A DNA stretch of 64,000 bases, taken from positions 23,939,067 through 24,003,066 of the forward strand of contig NC_088809.1 in assembly GCF_011386835.1 (NCBI RefSeq), in the 5' to 3' direction. Each line of letters starts with the position of its first letter. The stretch's first letter is position 1. Positions 43,050-55,965 of the stretch are shown here, piece after piece. The position numbers and the translations under genes were made by a program. This DNA comes from Chrysemys picta bellii. Its lineage: Eukaryota > Chordata > Testudines > Emydidae. Under the pieces are notes generated by a model. The model made no database searches. It was not told the origin of the DNA and saw only the letters and a list, made by a program, of their open reading frames with translations.

Positions 43050-45486
43050 GTAGATATTACCAACAATGTTTAGTATTATTACTTCCATAGAATTACTATT
43101 ATTTGCTGAGCATGGTGTGTTCAGTGCTGCACTGTACCACAGAGAGAACATGGTTCCTACTCCCTGAAGCTTAAAATCTATTTTAAAAACTCCAAAATAT
43201 ATACAATGATGCACACACAAAATGCCAGGTGACTGGACAATGAATTTACAGGTGTGCATTTTAAGGAAGAGTTTAAAAGAGGAGAGCATAGAAGCCTGCA
43301 GCACCAGCACTGGAAGGGGTTCCATTATTTAACTGTTCAGTAGGCATGTGACCAGTTTCCAGGTCTGATAATCAGCAGTGTGAAAGTTTACTTTCTTTTG
43401 AAAAATACATATAAGCAAGTTTCAGGGTATTTTTTGCTGTCTTGGTCAAATGTAAGCCGAATGATAAGTGAGATGTGAGATCACTTAATAAAGATTATTT
43501 AATATTGCCTTGACATGAGCTCTGGTCAAGTGAAAAATTCTCTTAGTTTATTTTCTTTTCCTCCCTCTTCTCTTCTCCAGACTTAGACAAATAGGCAAAC
43601 TGAAGCAATAAGGTATATACATACACTTCATCATTTCCATCTTCAGCAAATGACTGATAAAAGGTTAGTTATCTCTTATTTCTTTGAGTGATTTCCCAAA
43701 GAGATCTTACAATTAATTTTTAGGCATGAATTTCTGATTCAGGTTTAGTCCAAGAATTATAGGGATCACCTTAAATGTTGGTTATTTGGTTTTCTTCCAG
43801 ATCCTTAAGATATCTGATAAGAATAGGGCTGGCCTGTTGGGATCAACATCTGTCCCTATTCCTAGTTCAAACCCCCATAAAGCAATGTAAGTGAGCTACA
43901 GATGGTTGTGCACAACACCACGCTAAGTAAAGGACCGATGCTGTCTATCTACTCACCATACTATTAACAGATTTCCTTCTTCATATAGCAGTCTTCCAAA
44001 ATCCTTATTCAGTCCCAGTACTCATCATCCCTACACTGCTCCATTATTTGGTTATTTTGCTCTTTATAGGAAAAGATGAAGCACAGACTGTAGCAGTAAC
44101 ACAGTCCTAAGAACAATTTGCAACTTGTAGCACAAACAGCCAAAGCTCTTTCTACAAGTGTCAGACTGCCCTGCCTCTTGCCCCAGGGACCGAAGGCTGT
44201 AAATTTCGATTCTAGTATCTAAGGGAATATGTTTACTTCATACATCTGATCTCTTACTTGCCTATCATTGTTCTTCTTCTTCCTTTACAGAAAATGGATA
44301 GCTTGAGAAAGGCCAGATCCCAGATGAGAAAGGTCTCCACCCCACCTTTGATGCCTCAATGGATTTCAATTGGGACAAGAGAATTCTAAAACTTGAATGT
44401 TAATGTTCATGTATAGCTCCCAATTTCTTGGGAAGCATTGTTATGCTCTAACAGACAAAAAATTCTTTGTGTCAAAGATTTTATGTGAACAAAAGTTATT
44501 TAATAGGTTTCTGCCATGCTTATGTCTATCTTCCCAAACCAGAATACAAGACTGGTGTGATTTTGCACGGGCCCTTAGTCTATTTTTCCACATGTGGATT
44601 TGATTGAATAGCGGAGGAGTGAGGTAAATAGAAGGAGGGGACTCGAACACTTGGAATGAAGGAATTCACTCTCATATCTGGGGGAACAGAAGACCCCAAA
44701 TTGCCTTCTCTATCACTGATTACTTCACATACTTCTCTTATCCAAACTAAATAATACTACAGTTAACTCGAAGTCTGTCTCTGTCTAAATATTTTAACTT
44801 GTTCCCTCCAGTGTACAATTTCGTACACTTTTCAACACTGATTGATCTGTCTTTGTATTGGCTTTGTAACCAACCTACCTAGATCCTCCTAGATTTTCTC
44901 ATGTGTTAGCTCTCCCTCCCCTTCTTTCCCTCCCACAGTAATGCCCACGAAGCAGCTAGTTTATATGCGTGACTAAAGATCTTGTGAGACTGCAGTTATC
45001 AAGCTATTTCAGAAGCAGAGCATCTCTGCTACATGGTGGTTTTATGTTATTTTGAAGCAGGAAGTAACATATTTTGTGAGACCTACAGAAAACTTAAAAC
45101 CCAAAACATTTTATTTTAGATCTAGTGATGAAAAGTGCTTTATGAGTTCAATGAGTAATGAGAATAGCAGGACAAACTCTGCTCTCACTTATATTGGTGC
45201 TACTTCATGGAAATCAATGTGAATTACACCGGTGACCCAAAGAGGAGAAAATGGCTCAACATAAGCAGTTACAGTACATTGGGGTGATAATTAAAAGAGC
45301 TATGAATTGTTATGCTTCAGAGCAAAAGCAGATCGATCCTCAGATCACCTAGGTGAAATGAGTATGAAATTTCCCATCCTAATATTCATTACACTAGCAA
45401 TACATTAGCAAGTGCATTATGTTTATTCAAGATTCAATGTTTTTCTAAAATATATGCTCTAGGAATTATTTTGGGAAAGTTCTATG
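43050..45486. other. Mostly unique AT-rich intron; one old repeat at its left edge
   Basis: About 43060-43230 (GCTGAGCATGGTGTGTTCAG, TCCCTGAAGCTTAAAATC) is a decayed relative of the old repeat at 39.63 kb. The rest shows no gene or element ends. A small 45176-45245 patch (CATGGAAATCAATGTGAATTACACC) resembles the short reptile inverted-end repeats. Confidence 0.35.
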
Positions 45487-45600
45487 GCCTGATGTACAGG
45501 AGGCCAGGTTCTCTGGCTGGTGTTATACATGAGATAGGACGAGATGATCACAGTGGTCCCTTCTGGCCTTGGAATTGATGAATCTTATGGTGGTTTTTGC
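45487..45600 (+). mobile_element. Old CR1/SINE 3' tail
   Basis: CAGGAGGCCAGGTTCTCTGG and GATGATCACAGTGGTCCCTT followed by TCTGGCCTTGGAATTGATGA is a decayed version of the CR1-type 3' tail (AGACTAGATGATC...CCTTCTGG). Confidence 0.5.
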
Positions 45601-47377
45601 CTTTACTTGCAGCCTACTGCTGGAGCCAGAAATACTAGACTGGGAGGACTATTGGTCCATTGTGGTATCATGATTACTTTTACTAATTAGACTGTAAGCA
45701 ATGATGTGTTCAGTGCTTAGAGCACAATGTGGCCCCAATCCTGACTGAGCCCTGTAGGTACTACCATAATACAAATGATATCTTTCTTCCCCCTTCTCAT
45801 CTCACAGATCCAGCTCCTTCCTATCCTTTCTTTGCAGCTTCACAGTCACACTTAGCTCCTTCCCTTCAACACTCATCACTTTTGCTCAGCCCTGTTCAGT
45901 TATTTACCTGCAACACTTTCTTGTTCCTTTGAACGTTGTTCATGAATGGATGTAAAAGCATCAATATCACTATTTGCACACAAGCACCTCACACTGAAAA
46001 CATCCCCCCACTTCAATCCTCTTGTTCAGAGATAATCCTGACTTCCATGAACTAAGTTTGGAGTCTAAGAGTAAAAGTGGTTTTTTTATCCAAGTCCATA
46101 AAGACATGAATGGGCTCATTCCTTTCCAACAATTTTAGGACAGGAATTCCTACTGCCATCCCAGCTGCCTATTTTCTGATTGCTCACTTCCTTATCACCT
46201 TTCCAGGACTAGAACAGGCCTTAGTTCACATACAATTCATCAAAGGTACTTGGAGCAGTAAGGATTTTGTAATGAATTTAGCCATTACAAAATCCTCACT
46301 TCTCACCCCTGTATGGCGCCCCTCTGAGCCCACCAGGAAAGTGATGTTTGGGGCATGACCTCAAAGAAGAGTTTAAGACAAAACAAACATGTCCGTTTGG
46401 TAAAAAAACCCTCATTAAAATATGTACTTTGGTGCTCAGAATTCTTGACTCAGACCAATGCACAAAGGAAAGTGTGGGATCCTTAACATCGCCTCTTGAG
46501 ACAAACTTGCATTTTTACTGCCTGATTTGTTTCTCATGTAACTGGAGACAGTGTGTGGTCTACACCCTTGCTGTATCTACATTCAGATACTTACAGTCTG
46601 GGCTGCAGACGCAAAAATATCAGATGATTCCTGACTTGCACTTAATTTGTGACTCACAAATGCATTAGAGTCTATCTGAAGTTGACTTCCAATCTGCTGC
46701 TGATACACACACCTTGGGACTTTTCGCATCAATCCCTGCTGGAAATAATTTCACACCCCTCTCTAGGGATTAGGACTTTGTTACAGATCAACTACCAGAA
46801 AAAGTAATCTATTAGGATATTTGGGATTGTGATGCTATCTAAACCCTTGCAGTCTGGGGGATTCCTTAAAATGCAATGCTAGTCTGTCTACTGTTTTGCT
46901 TTTAAAAATCCCAATTGATTCTAGGCTATTGTATAGTTATACCAAGTTTCATGGTAGTGAATACTACAGTTAAGGCTGCAACATAATTAATTATACATCT
47001 CTACTTTCATTCACACATCACTTTCTCCTTTTTGGGTTGATATTTTTTGTTTCAACCCAAAGGAAAGGGATTTTTCAGGAAAGTTTGAAGAAAATCTTAT
47101 AGACACTTTTGAGTCATAAAAGTGGGTAAACTAAATATATATTATTTATTTATAAACAGCACACTTACAAATAATTTTGTATAAAAGTATACTCAGCTGA
47201 CTTTACAACTTCAAACTTTGCAGGTGGCTGGATCTTAAATAGTTTCTTTGCTACTTTGGAAAACTTGAATAACTAAAAATTATAACTGATAAATTATACT
47301 TAATTTAAAATTGGCTTTGGTACATACTGTTTATGAAATTTCTATCAAATTTTCGGTAACTGTCATCAGCACATAGG
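45601..47377. other. Mostly unique AT-rich intron
   Basis: About 45690-45780 is a decayed ancient repeat tail (CTTAGAGCACAATGTGGCCCC). No coding region recognised. Confidence 0.35.
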
Positions 47378-47904
47378 AATTGCCACAATGGATCAGACCC
47401 ATGGTCCATCTAGTCCAATATCCTGTCTCTGACATTGGCCAGCCTCAGATGTTTCAGAGGAAGGTGCAAGAAACCCCACAAGAGGCAGATGAAAGATAAT
47501 CTGTCCCCTTGCAGGGCTCATCCCAATTCCTAATAGAGATTGGCTGAAACCCTGAAGCAGGAGGTTTTATATAATTTCCAATCTTTTTTTAGCATTATCA
47601 TAACAACTCTGGAAATTATTGTTATCCAGATAAATATCCCAACCCTTTTTGAAGCTTGTTAAATTATTGGCTTCAGTGACATCATGTGGCAAAGAGTTCC
47701 ACAGCTTAATTACATGTTGCGAGAAAAAGTATTTCCTTTAATCAGTTTTGAATTTATAACCTTTCAGTTTCATTGAATGTCTCCTTGTTCATGTGTTATA
47801 GGACAGAGAGAACAAAGACTCCTGATTTATCTTTGTGATACATATGGCAATTTCTTGTCATATCCTTGGGAGACGTTACTGAATTAATTTTAGTATTGTT
47901 GGGG

Positions 47905-48100
47905 TCCATTATATTAAATAAATGTATTATTGTGGGCACACAATAAGGGACCTGCACAGTCTGACAACCTCTGGTTAGGAAAGAGAGAGATGTGGGTCTT
48001 TGTCCAAGAGAGGTGATGGCTGAGGAGCTAGGAGCCTGGAGTGGATGCCCTGAGGGACCATGGTAGGAGAAATACAAGTGCAGTTCCTCTGAACTATAAC
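47905..48100 (-). repeat. Dispersed repeat shared with 18.7 kb, inserted in CR1
   Basis: Ordered similarity to 18660-18870 as described there. It separates two consecutive CR1 segments, so it is a true insertion rather than part of CR1. Confidence 0.55.
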
Positions 48101-48524
48101 AATCTTCTCTAAACTATTCATTATTTTACATACTTTTATCACGGCCCCTTTCTCTCCTTTCTAAAGATAATCCAATCATATCGCAGTTTTTAAAAGTCTC
48201 TTATAGGAGGTTCAGGAAAAGGCAATTATTCTGCAATATCCTTTCTGAGAGTGCTGCATATAGTATTTTAGATGTGACCACATCATTATTTATATAATGG
48301 TATTATGCTGTCTTTTGTATTTTCCATCCCATTCCTTGTTTGCTTTTTTGACCATAATTGCATATTGAGTAAAAATTTCCATTGAGTTGGTCACAGTGAT
48401 ACTCAGATCCTTTTCCTGAGATGATAACTAATTTAGAACCCTGTAAGGCGTAGGAATAGTTCAAATTTTCCCCCTGCAATGTGCATTACTTTGCATTTAT
48501 CAAAATAGAATTTTTGGGTGCTTA

Positions 48525-48757
48525 AAACGTTTCAGTGGCATTGCTGTTGTGCTTCAGTGTAGAGAATACCTATGCCAACAGGAGGGGTTCTCCCACTGGC
48601 ATAGGTAATCCACCTCCCCAAGAGGCAATAGCTAGGTTGACCTAGCACTGTCTACATTGGGACTTAGGTCAGTTTAACAATGCCGCTCCGGTGTGTGGCT
48701 TTTTCACACGCCTTATCGACATAGTGAAACTGACCTAATTTTCTAATGTAGACCACG
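48525..48757. mobile_element. Decayed MITE
   Basis: CACTGTCTACATTGGGACTTAGG and TCTAATGTAGACCACGACT show the GTCTACA-type ends and internal inverted ACCTATGCCAAC/GGCATAGGTAAT and GTCAGTTTAA/TTTCACT arms. Borders approximate. Confidence 0.5.
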
Positions 48758-48798
48758 ACTAATCTACCATTATTTTGCCCATTCACCTACCTTGGTTA

Positions 48799-49058
48799 GG
48801 GCTAGGTCTACACTTAAAAGTTATACTGGCATAGCTACGTCAATCAGGGATGTGAAAAACCACACCCTTGACTGACATAGCTATGGTGACAAAACCCCCA
48901 GTGTAGACACAGCTATTGATGGAAGTGCCTCTGTTGATGTAGCTAATGTCATTCAGGGAGGTGTTGTCCCTACACTGACAGAAAAACATCTGTTGGTGTA
49001 GGCTGCATTTACACGAGGGGGCTATGCTGGTGTAGATTCCACAATGTAGACATAGCCT
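48799..49058. mobile_element. MITE with GGGCTAGGTCTACAC ends
   Basis: Left GGGCTAGGTCTACACTTAA preceded by TTA; right AATGTAGACATAGCC. The interior has inverted GCATAGCTACGTCAATCAGGG and CTTGACTGACATAGCTATGG arms. Inserted within the ancient CR1. Confidence 0.75.
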
Positions 49059-50149
49059 AGGTCTCTCTAAAGTGCCTCACAGTCCTTTCTAGTTTTGACT
49101 AACCTAAATAACCTTATGTCATCCTGCATAGTTCACTCCTGTTTTCAGATTAATATATCAAACACCCGATCTAGTACAGAACCTGGAAGCACACCACTTT
49201 AGCCATGATGAAAATTAACTATTTAATTCTACTCTTTGCTTTTTGTCCCATTGCCATTTTTTTGTATCTACCCCATGACTACTTAGTTTCTTTAGTAGCC
49301 TCTTGTTAAAAACTTTTGACAAAGGGCTTTGAAAGTCTAAATAAATGTCAACCAGTTCTCCTTTATCCACTACTTTATCAACACATTCAAAGAATTCTAA
49401 TAGATTAGTGGGATATCATTTTCCTTTGCAGAAACCATAATGATTAGTCCCTATCATACCATAATCTTCCAGGTGTTTTATTATTATTATTTATTATTCT
49501 ATTTTTAAATTATCATTTCAACCAATTTACCATGTGCAGATGTAATGCTTATTGGTCAGTAATTCTCCCAATCAGTCCTAAAGTCTTTTTAAAATACAGG
49601 TAAAGCATTTTTCATCCTGCAATAGTCCAGTACAATAGCTGTTTTTAACAAGTTCTTATTTTTGCTAAAAGCTCAACCACTTCATACCGGAGCTCTTTCA
49701 TAACTCTTGGATCTATTATCTGGGCTTTGTTCAATCATCATTTCATTCCAGCACCTCTCTCAATCTCTGGTAGTACCTCTTTTTAATACCAAAAAAAGAG
49801 CAGGTATCTCCCCCAAATCTTCTGCAGTGAAGACTGATGCAAAGAAATCATTTAGTTTCTGAGCAATTTCATTATCATTAATTGCTCCCTTCAACTTCTG
49901 ATGATCCAGCAGACAGAAATTCTTTTGCAGTTTTCCTGTTTCTGATATAGTTAAAAAATGTCTTGTTGCATTTTTTATTTAGTGCTTTGAGCAATTTGTT
50001 CTTTGAAATTCATCTCAGCCCTCTGAACTTCCCTCTTACATATTGCTTATTGTAATTTATGTTCCTGCATATTGGCATAACTAGGGTTACTGTTACAAAT
50101 TTTGAAAAATCTCTTTGGCTCAGGTAACCTCTTGAACCTTGTCAACAGA

Positions 50150-50392
50150 GGGTGAGACTACACAGGAAAAAAAGCCCCGCAGCAGTGAGTCTCAGAGCCC
50201 AGGTCAATGGACTCAGGCTCGCAGCGCTAAAAATAGCAGTGTAGATGTTCAGGCTCAGGATGGAGCTTGGGTTCTAAAACTCGAACATCTACACTGCTAT
50301 TTTAGGCCCCACAGCACAAGACCCATGAGCTAAGACCCAGGCTCTAAGACGACTCACTGCTGTGGATTTTTTTTTTCTGCATAGATGTACCC
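50150..50392. mobile_element. MITE with strong central hairpin
   Basis: Ends GGGTGAGACTACACAGG and CTGCATAGATGTACCC are inverted. Inside, AAATAGCAGTGTAGATGTTC (about 50231) pairs with GAACATCTACACTGCTATTT (about 50283), giving a 20-bp stem. CAGCAGTGAGTC and GACTCACTGCTG form an outer stem. Confidence 0.78.
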
Positions 50393-50669
50393 ATCGTCAT
50401 ATTTACTTCCTGGTTCTCCTTTTTGTTCAGCCTGCTGTGATTCTACTTTTAGTTTAAGTAGCATCCATGTCACATCCAAGGACTTTTTTCTTTACCTTTT
50501 TCCTTCAAGGTCTTTTTGACTAGACTTTATTGAAGTCTCTCTTTCTAAAGTTTAGTGTCACCGTGTCCTTTTTTGATACTTTGCTTAGGATGTTGAACCT
50601 ATAACTATTAGTGGCTCAACTACTGTTAATTCTTGAACTAGATCTTGTATGTTACTTACTTTAGACTAT

Positions 50670-50956
50670 GGCCATGTCTACAATAGCGAGTTTACAGAGG
50701 CACAGCTGTACCAATGCAGCTGTGCCGCTGTAAAATCACTTGTAACCATTCTATGCTGATGGAAGAGAGCTCTCCTGTCGACATAATTAAACCACCTACA
50801 GCGAGTGGCATTGGCAGGAGAGGATCTCCTGCCGACATAGCGCTGTCCACACTGGTGCATCTGCTGATGTAAGTTATGTTGCTCAGAGGGGTGTTTTTTT
50901 CACATCCCTGAACGATTGTAAATTATACTGGCAAAAGTGCTCGTGTAGACATAGCC
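50670..50956. mobile_element. MITE with GGCCATGTCTACA ends
   Basis: GGCCATGTCTACAATAGCGAG on the left and CTCGTGTAGACATAGCC on the right are inverted. The interior includes the hairpin GGCACAGCTGTACC with GCAGCTGTGCCGC and GAGCTCTCCTGTCGACATA with a later CTCCTGCCGACATAG. Flanks TAT/TAA fit a 3-bp duplication with one mismatch. Confidence 0.78.
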
Positions 50957-51369
50957 TAAGCTCCTCTTGTGTGCTCTAGATAGACCTAGTTGTTCCAAGA
51001 AGCAATCAACATTTAAAAGTGTCAAGAAATTGTTTCTTTGAACTTCGTTCCATTGTATCATTTGACCTGTTGTATATGTGGATAGTTGAAGTCACCCATT
51101 ATTATAATTTTGCTAGACTTTGCTGCCTCTTTGATTTATCTCAACATTGTGCACTCCCATATCCTTTTGTTGATCCAGAGATCAACCATATAGTCCTACT
51201 AATATATTTACATTTTTAGCACCTGGGATTTGTATCCATATACACTTATCTGAGTTCACTCAGACCTATCATCTCCCAAATGCACTATGAACGCCAATAC
51301 TGGGAACCCTCTCCATTTCTAAATTTTGTAATCTGGGGGTAATGTTGGATTCTGTTAATCTGTGGGTAA

Positions 51370-52180
51370 CTTGTTACACTGGTTAATTAATCTCACTGTT
51401 AAATTTGACCTTACTTGTAATCTGAATTGATCTAGTTTCAGCTTCCAGCCATTGGATCTTATTTAGTATCGCTAACCCTAGGTGTTCAAAAATCATGAAT
51501 CAGACCCCAAATCATGTCATTGACTTAAAATTAAGTTTTTTTAATAAAAAGTTTTGAGTTTTTTTCTTTGCCTTCTGAGCCTTTAGGATGTTTTGCTTTA
51601 CGTTTTCAGGTTTTTCTCTGCAATCATCAGAACTACAAGCATATTTTACTTCTTTTTTTAAAGAACTGAGTTTCTCATGCTATCTCCTGATTCTAGCAAC
51701 TGTGATTTTAAGAAAAACACCAAATATTGTGAGACTTATAGTCAAATCACGAGAGTTGCCAACACTGACGTCTTTGTCTGCTAAATTACAAGAGCTCTCA
51801 ACTATCAGAAATCTTCCCATGTTGATTTCTACAGATTATGATCAATCACCTCTTAACTGTCTCTTGGATAAAATTATAGATATAATTTGAGTTTCTTAAA
51901 GGTCTCTCTATCTGACAGTTTTTCAGACCTTGAATCACTCTCTCTCTCTCTCTCTCTTTTTTTTTTACCCTTTCTAATCCATCAACATTCTTTTTAAAAT
52001 GTGGACACCAGAACTGGATACAGAATTCTTAATACTGATCTCATTAATATCATATACAAAGGCAATACCATGTTTCTACTTCTACATGAGTTTGAACAGT
52101 TATACATCCCAAAAAGAAATGATAATTAATGTTTAATTTTTAATTCTGAACCCCAGGCACATATGCTTTTCAAAACAGTC
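51370..52180 (-). mobile_element. Second ancient CR1-like fragment, split at 51.48-51.77 kb
   Basis: Pieces parallel the fragment at 41 kb (TGTTACACTGGTTAATTAATC, ATCTAGTTTCAGCTTCCAGCC, GTGGACACCAGAACTGGATAC). The insertion 51478-51765 has ends CCCTAGGTGTTCAAAAATCA and TCACGAGAGTTGCCAACACTG, resembling AGTGTTGGCAAC-type DNA elements. Confidence 0.5.
51937..51966. repeat. (TC)n followed by T run
   Basis: CTCTCTCTCTCTCTCTCTCT then TTTTTTTTT over about 30 bases. Confidence 0.9.
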
Positions 52181-52599
52181 TTTAATTACGTGATCACAAA
52201 TTTCTCAAATAAGTTTCATTATCCCTAAATCTCTAATGGAAGAAGGCAGAGTCAATCTGGAGTATGGCTCTATCCCCTTTTTTCTGGGAAATCTGATATT
52301 TCTATCTTTTCAAACCCTACAAGTAAAACTAAATGATTTACCCAACATGTAATGGAGATTGTGGCATGGATGAAAAAGCTAACTGGCTGAGACTCAAGTC
52401 AGCACAGAGACAGATAATAATTACAAAACAGAGAAAAAGAGAAGTAGTGAAACATTATTAGTAACCACAACTGAGGCCGTTCATCTGTCAAACATTTCTA
52501 AGGTTTGAAATTGGGGGCCATTTTGGATCTCAGATGCTTCTGGATCTCCAATTAGCAGCAAAGGTCAAAAGTGCTTTTTATAATGTGCTTATCTAGAAG

Positions 52600-53060
52600 A
52601 TTGTGTCCTTTCCTTTTTAATGTAGGGATACTTCCTGCAATTATCCAGACTTTTTCATGTCAAAGATAGATTACAGCAACGTGCTTTACATGGGGCTGCA
52701 CCTTCACACTGTTTGAAAATTGCAGCTAGTGCAGAATGCTGCTTCCCACTTACTAAGCAATGTTTCATGCTGAGAGCATATTATTTCCATTTGAAGTATA
52801 AGGTGTTGGTTTTGACCTATAATGTCTTAAGTGGTCCTGTGTATTTGAGAGATTATTCTCTCTTTGTGACATATTACCTCTGGAGTGCCAGAGCTAACTG
52901 TCCCCTGGTTTAGACTGGAGGGGGCTGATGGCAGGGACTTCTCAGTGAGGGATCCTTTGCTTTAGAATTATCTCGATACCCTATACCCTCCCTAGTCACA
53001 GGAGCCTGGATTTGGTGACCTTTGGGACATGCTGCAAAATTCAGTGTTTTCCCAGGCTTT
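52600..53060 (+). mobile_element. L2-like LINE fragment
   Basis: GATTACAGCAACGTGCTTTA corresponds to the DYCNALY motif of L2 ORF2. It is followed by AAATTGCAGCTAGTGCAGAATGC (LQLVQNA) and AAGGTGTTGGTTTTGACCTA (KVLVLTY; the open frame 52713-52913 reads YKVLVLTYNVLSGPVYLRDY). Decayed and incomplete. Confidence 0.7.
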
Positions 53061-54411
53061 TTCTGGTATAATCAGAAAGGATGGTGGGTGATTGGGGGGG
53101 AAATAGGACTGAGCTTGGTCTGGATTTGGGAGGGTTTTATTTATGAAGTCATATTTATAAAGTCTGTTTGCTACATTAGGATTAATGTTGATTTTTAAAC
53201 ATTTTTAATGCCCCTAAAGAATATGATATATACATTGAAAATAAAAATATATTCTGATAGTGATATTTACATGTTTGGTGACACTAAATTCTTTTATATA
53301 ATAAACTGGCTCTGTAACAGTAATTATTTTGGTCAATCTAAGTGTACCCAGATAGAGAATTTTCTTTTAATGTATGAGGCCTAATTTTGCAGCCCTTGGC
53401 CCCTTATACATGACTAATCTTACAGAAGTGAAAGGCAATACCCATGGAAGAAAGGGCTGTAGGATATGCCCATAAGTAATTAACATTTTACTACATTAAT
53501 TCTGAAGCTGATTCTTGTATCATTGTATTAACAATTTATATTTTCCAATTTTTTAATTTTCAGCATGTAGCTCTCTAGTTAACTTCATTTATCCATAAAA
53601 GGCTGTTATATAGCCATTAGCTTTATTAGTTAGAACTAAAAATCTTCACAAAGGACTGTTCAGACATTTTTCTCTTTAGTGGTAACACTGATAGTTTATG
53701 TACAGTTGTGTTTAGGACGACTGACTGGTTGTACATTACTGATTTTGAAATGTAACCATGTCATCACAACTTTAGATCTAAACTTGGAGGTTAAAAAAAA
53801 AAAAAAGCTTTTTTCTCATTAGCTGATGGAAATATAATTTTGTGTTTTGTATCTAAATCATATACAAGGACTTGAACCTGTAGATACTTGCACACATGCT
53901 TAACTTTATTCACGAGTAGTCCCATTGATGCCAAAGTTAAGCACATGCAGGACAGGGATGTTATTAATATAAGGACAGTAAGATATTCCAATATACCATA
54001 ATTAAGATGTATTATTTCCCTGTTTAAATGTAAACCCATATATAGGCCATCCTATTAGTTTCTTATATTTGAGTTACTTAAACCCTTTTCATTGTGTACT
54101 TTGAGGAAATAAAGTGAATTTGCTCTTACTCTTACAACTGTGTATCTAGATTTCAACTCTTCCAATGGGATCCATGTGCACACAGGGGCCTTACACATGG
54201 AACCTACAGCAGGATCTGACCTAATTTTTTTAAATGGCACTGTATTGTATTACCTGAGTATCAGTATGTTATAACATAATTAAAGATGATATTATACATA
54301 CACACAAGGGGTCAGTACGTATAATATCTAAGCTTTTCTGGCCATTGTGCCTGGCGTGGTATAAACATCCTGTAAATGAAGATAGTCTCTGACCCCACAA
54401 ATTTAATCGTA
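53061..54411. other. AT-rich intron, no gene seen
   Basis: No recognised frame. About 53905-53950 (TTGATGCCAAAGTTAAGCAC) and 54340-54395 (CATTGTGCCTGGCGTGGTAT) are short scraps of ancient repeats. Confidence 0.35.
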
Positions 54412-54541
54412 GGCCCTAATCCTGAAACCAGTTACACGTGCATGGACCTTTGCAAACAGGTGGAACACCACTGACTTCAGTGGGACTCTGAGATTGGGAA
54501 ATGTCCACCTGTACAAAGCTAGTTACAGAATCAGGGCCTAA
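54412..54541. mobile_element. Short MITE with AGGCCCTRATYCTG ends
   Basis: Left TAGGCCCTAATCCTGAAAC and right GTTACAGAATCAGGGCCTA are inverted; about 130 bp. The interior CACTGACTTCAGTGGGACTC belongs to a small reptile repeat type. Confidence 0.75.
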
Positions 54542-55965
54542 AATCAGATACTGAACTGTATTGTGTGTATGTTTACATACATTAGATACATTAAATAAGA
54601 TTAGTGAGAGTTTCTCCAACCTTTTCATTTTGTGGACATTTTTATTCTCTCATTGATTTAACACTCCAATCTACCAATGTTTAGTTCTCAAAATAGTTCA
54701 TTCTATGGTGTCTTAGAATGGGTTCAGCTTTCTTCTTATAGTAAAAGGACAACAATTTGAAAAACTGTATTAGGTTAAAATGTTCAAACTTCCATGCACC
54801 ACGGGATATCCTCTTTTTAAAAAAAAAAACCCTGTCAATATTCTATATTTTGTGGGTCAACCTGAAGACCTGTATGATCAATTGCAGCACTTACATACTG
54901 CACTGCTGTAGATTTTGGTATGGCATGAATATTGACTTCATGGGTGTTGCTTGGGACAGAACTGGTCCTCAAGTATATTTGTCGAGGATACTTTTCATAA
55001 TGGGAATATGGTTTAATATAATAATTCTTTGCTCTGCTCTAGCACTTTCATTCCGAGTTCAAATTGCTTTACAAACCTGAATTAAGCTTCAAAATGCCTC
55101 AGTGCCTCTATCTTGTATTACTGTCCATTTCCGATTTGTTAGCAGAGGACCATATAGTGCAAGACTGGCTCAAAGATCTTTCTGTTCTCCCATTGTTATA
55201 TACAATTTACTGTTTTAGTTACTGAAGAGTCAGTGTCACATTTGGAAAGTCACCACAGGGAACTGCTTTTCAGAATTAAATATGACTTCAGAATTGAAAT
55301 TAATAAAAACTATCTGTCTTCATGAGCTTTGTAGTATCTGGTTCTTGAACAGGGAGCTCAGTTGTGTGTGAGAAAGGCACACAAGGCAAGTCACTGACAG
55401 ACAAGATGGCACATGAAGGTACTTCAGTAGCGCACTATGCTCTGCTACAATGAACCGAACTCTACAGATACATTATGTGAGCAATCGGCCTGCTCACTGA
55501 CCAGCCTCTGCTGCTATAATCTGTTCAGAGGCTCTCCTCTCTCTTTGGATCAAGATGTAAGAAACAGATTTGATTACACTTATAACAGGTACTGACGCTG
55601 TGGGAACCTGCGAATTGAGGATAATTTGCCTCCTTAGCTGAGCCAACACTCAGATCCTGGATCAATACTTATGGAGGGCAGAATCCACCTGTATCCCTCG
55701 GATCCATTAGAAATATAGAAGTAAGGGGAGAAGTAGGAGAATCTCTCAGGATTTCAACAGAAAGCCCATCCTCTTTGAGTGGTGTTTGCCCAATATGGAA
55801 AGTGGCTCACCAGACTTTGCATTGTATCACCAACTATGAGAGAAAGTAATAAACCCCATAGGAGCAACTGAACATGTCCATACATTCAGCATTAGTACAC
55901 TAGCAGCTTTAGTATACCACTGCAGTTGATGACAGGATGAAAAAACAGTTATAAAAGAAATTATC

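Larger units (their letters stand above)
47378..51330 (-). mobile_element. Long ancient CR1 LINE, split by several MITEs
   Basis: On the plus strand the copy runs from its 3' end (GGAATTGCCACAATGGATCA, GTCCATCTAGTCCAATATCC), through the RT-region complement (TTTGACAAAGGGCTTTGAAA near 49310; CAAAGAATTCTAATAGATTAG), to the endonuclease part (GTTCCAAGAAGCAATCAAC near 50990). All coding frames are destroyed. Pieces are separated by a dispersed repeat at 47.9 kb and by four MITEs. This is the longest CR1 footprint in the window and probably predates them all. Confidence 0.7.
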
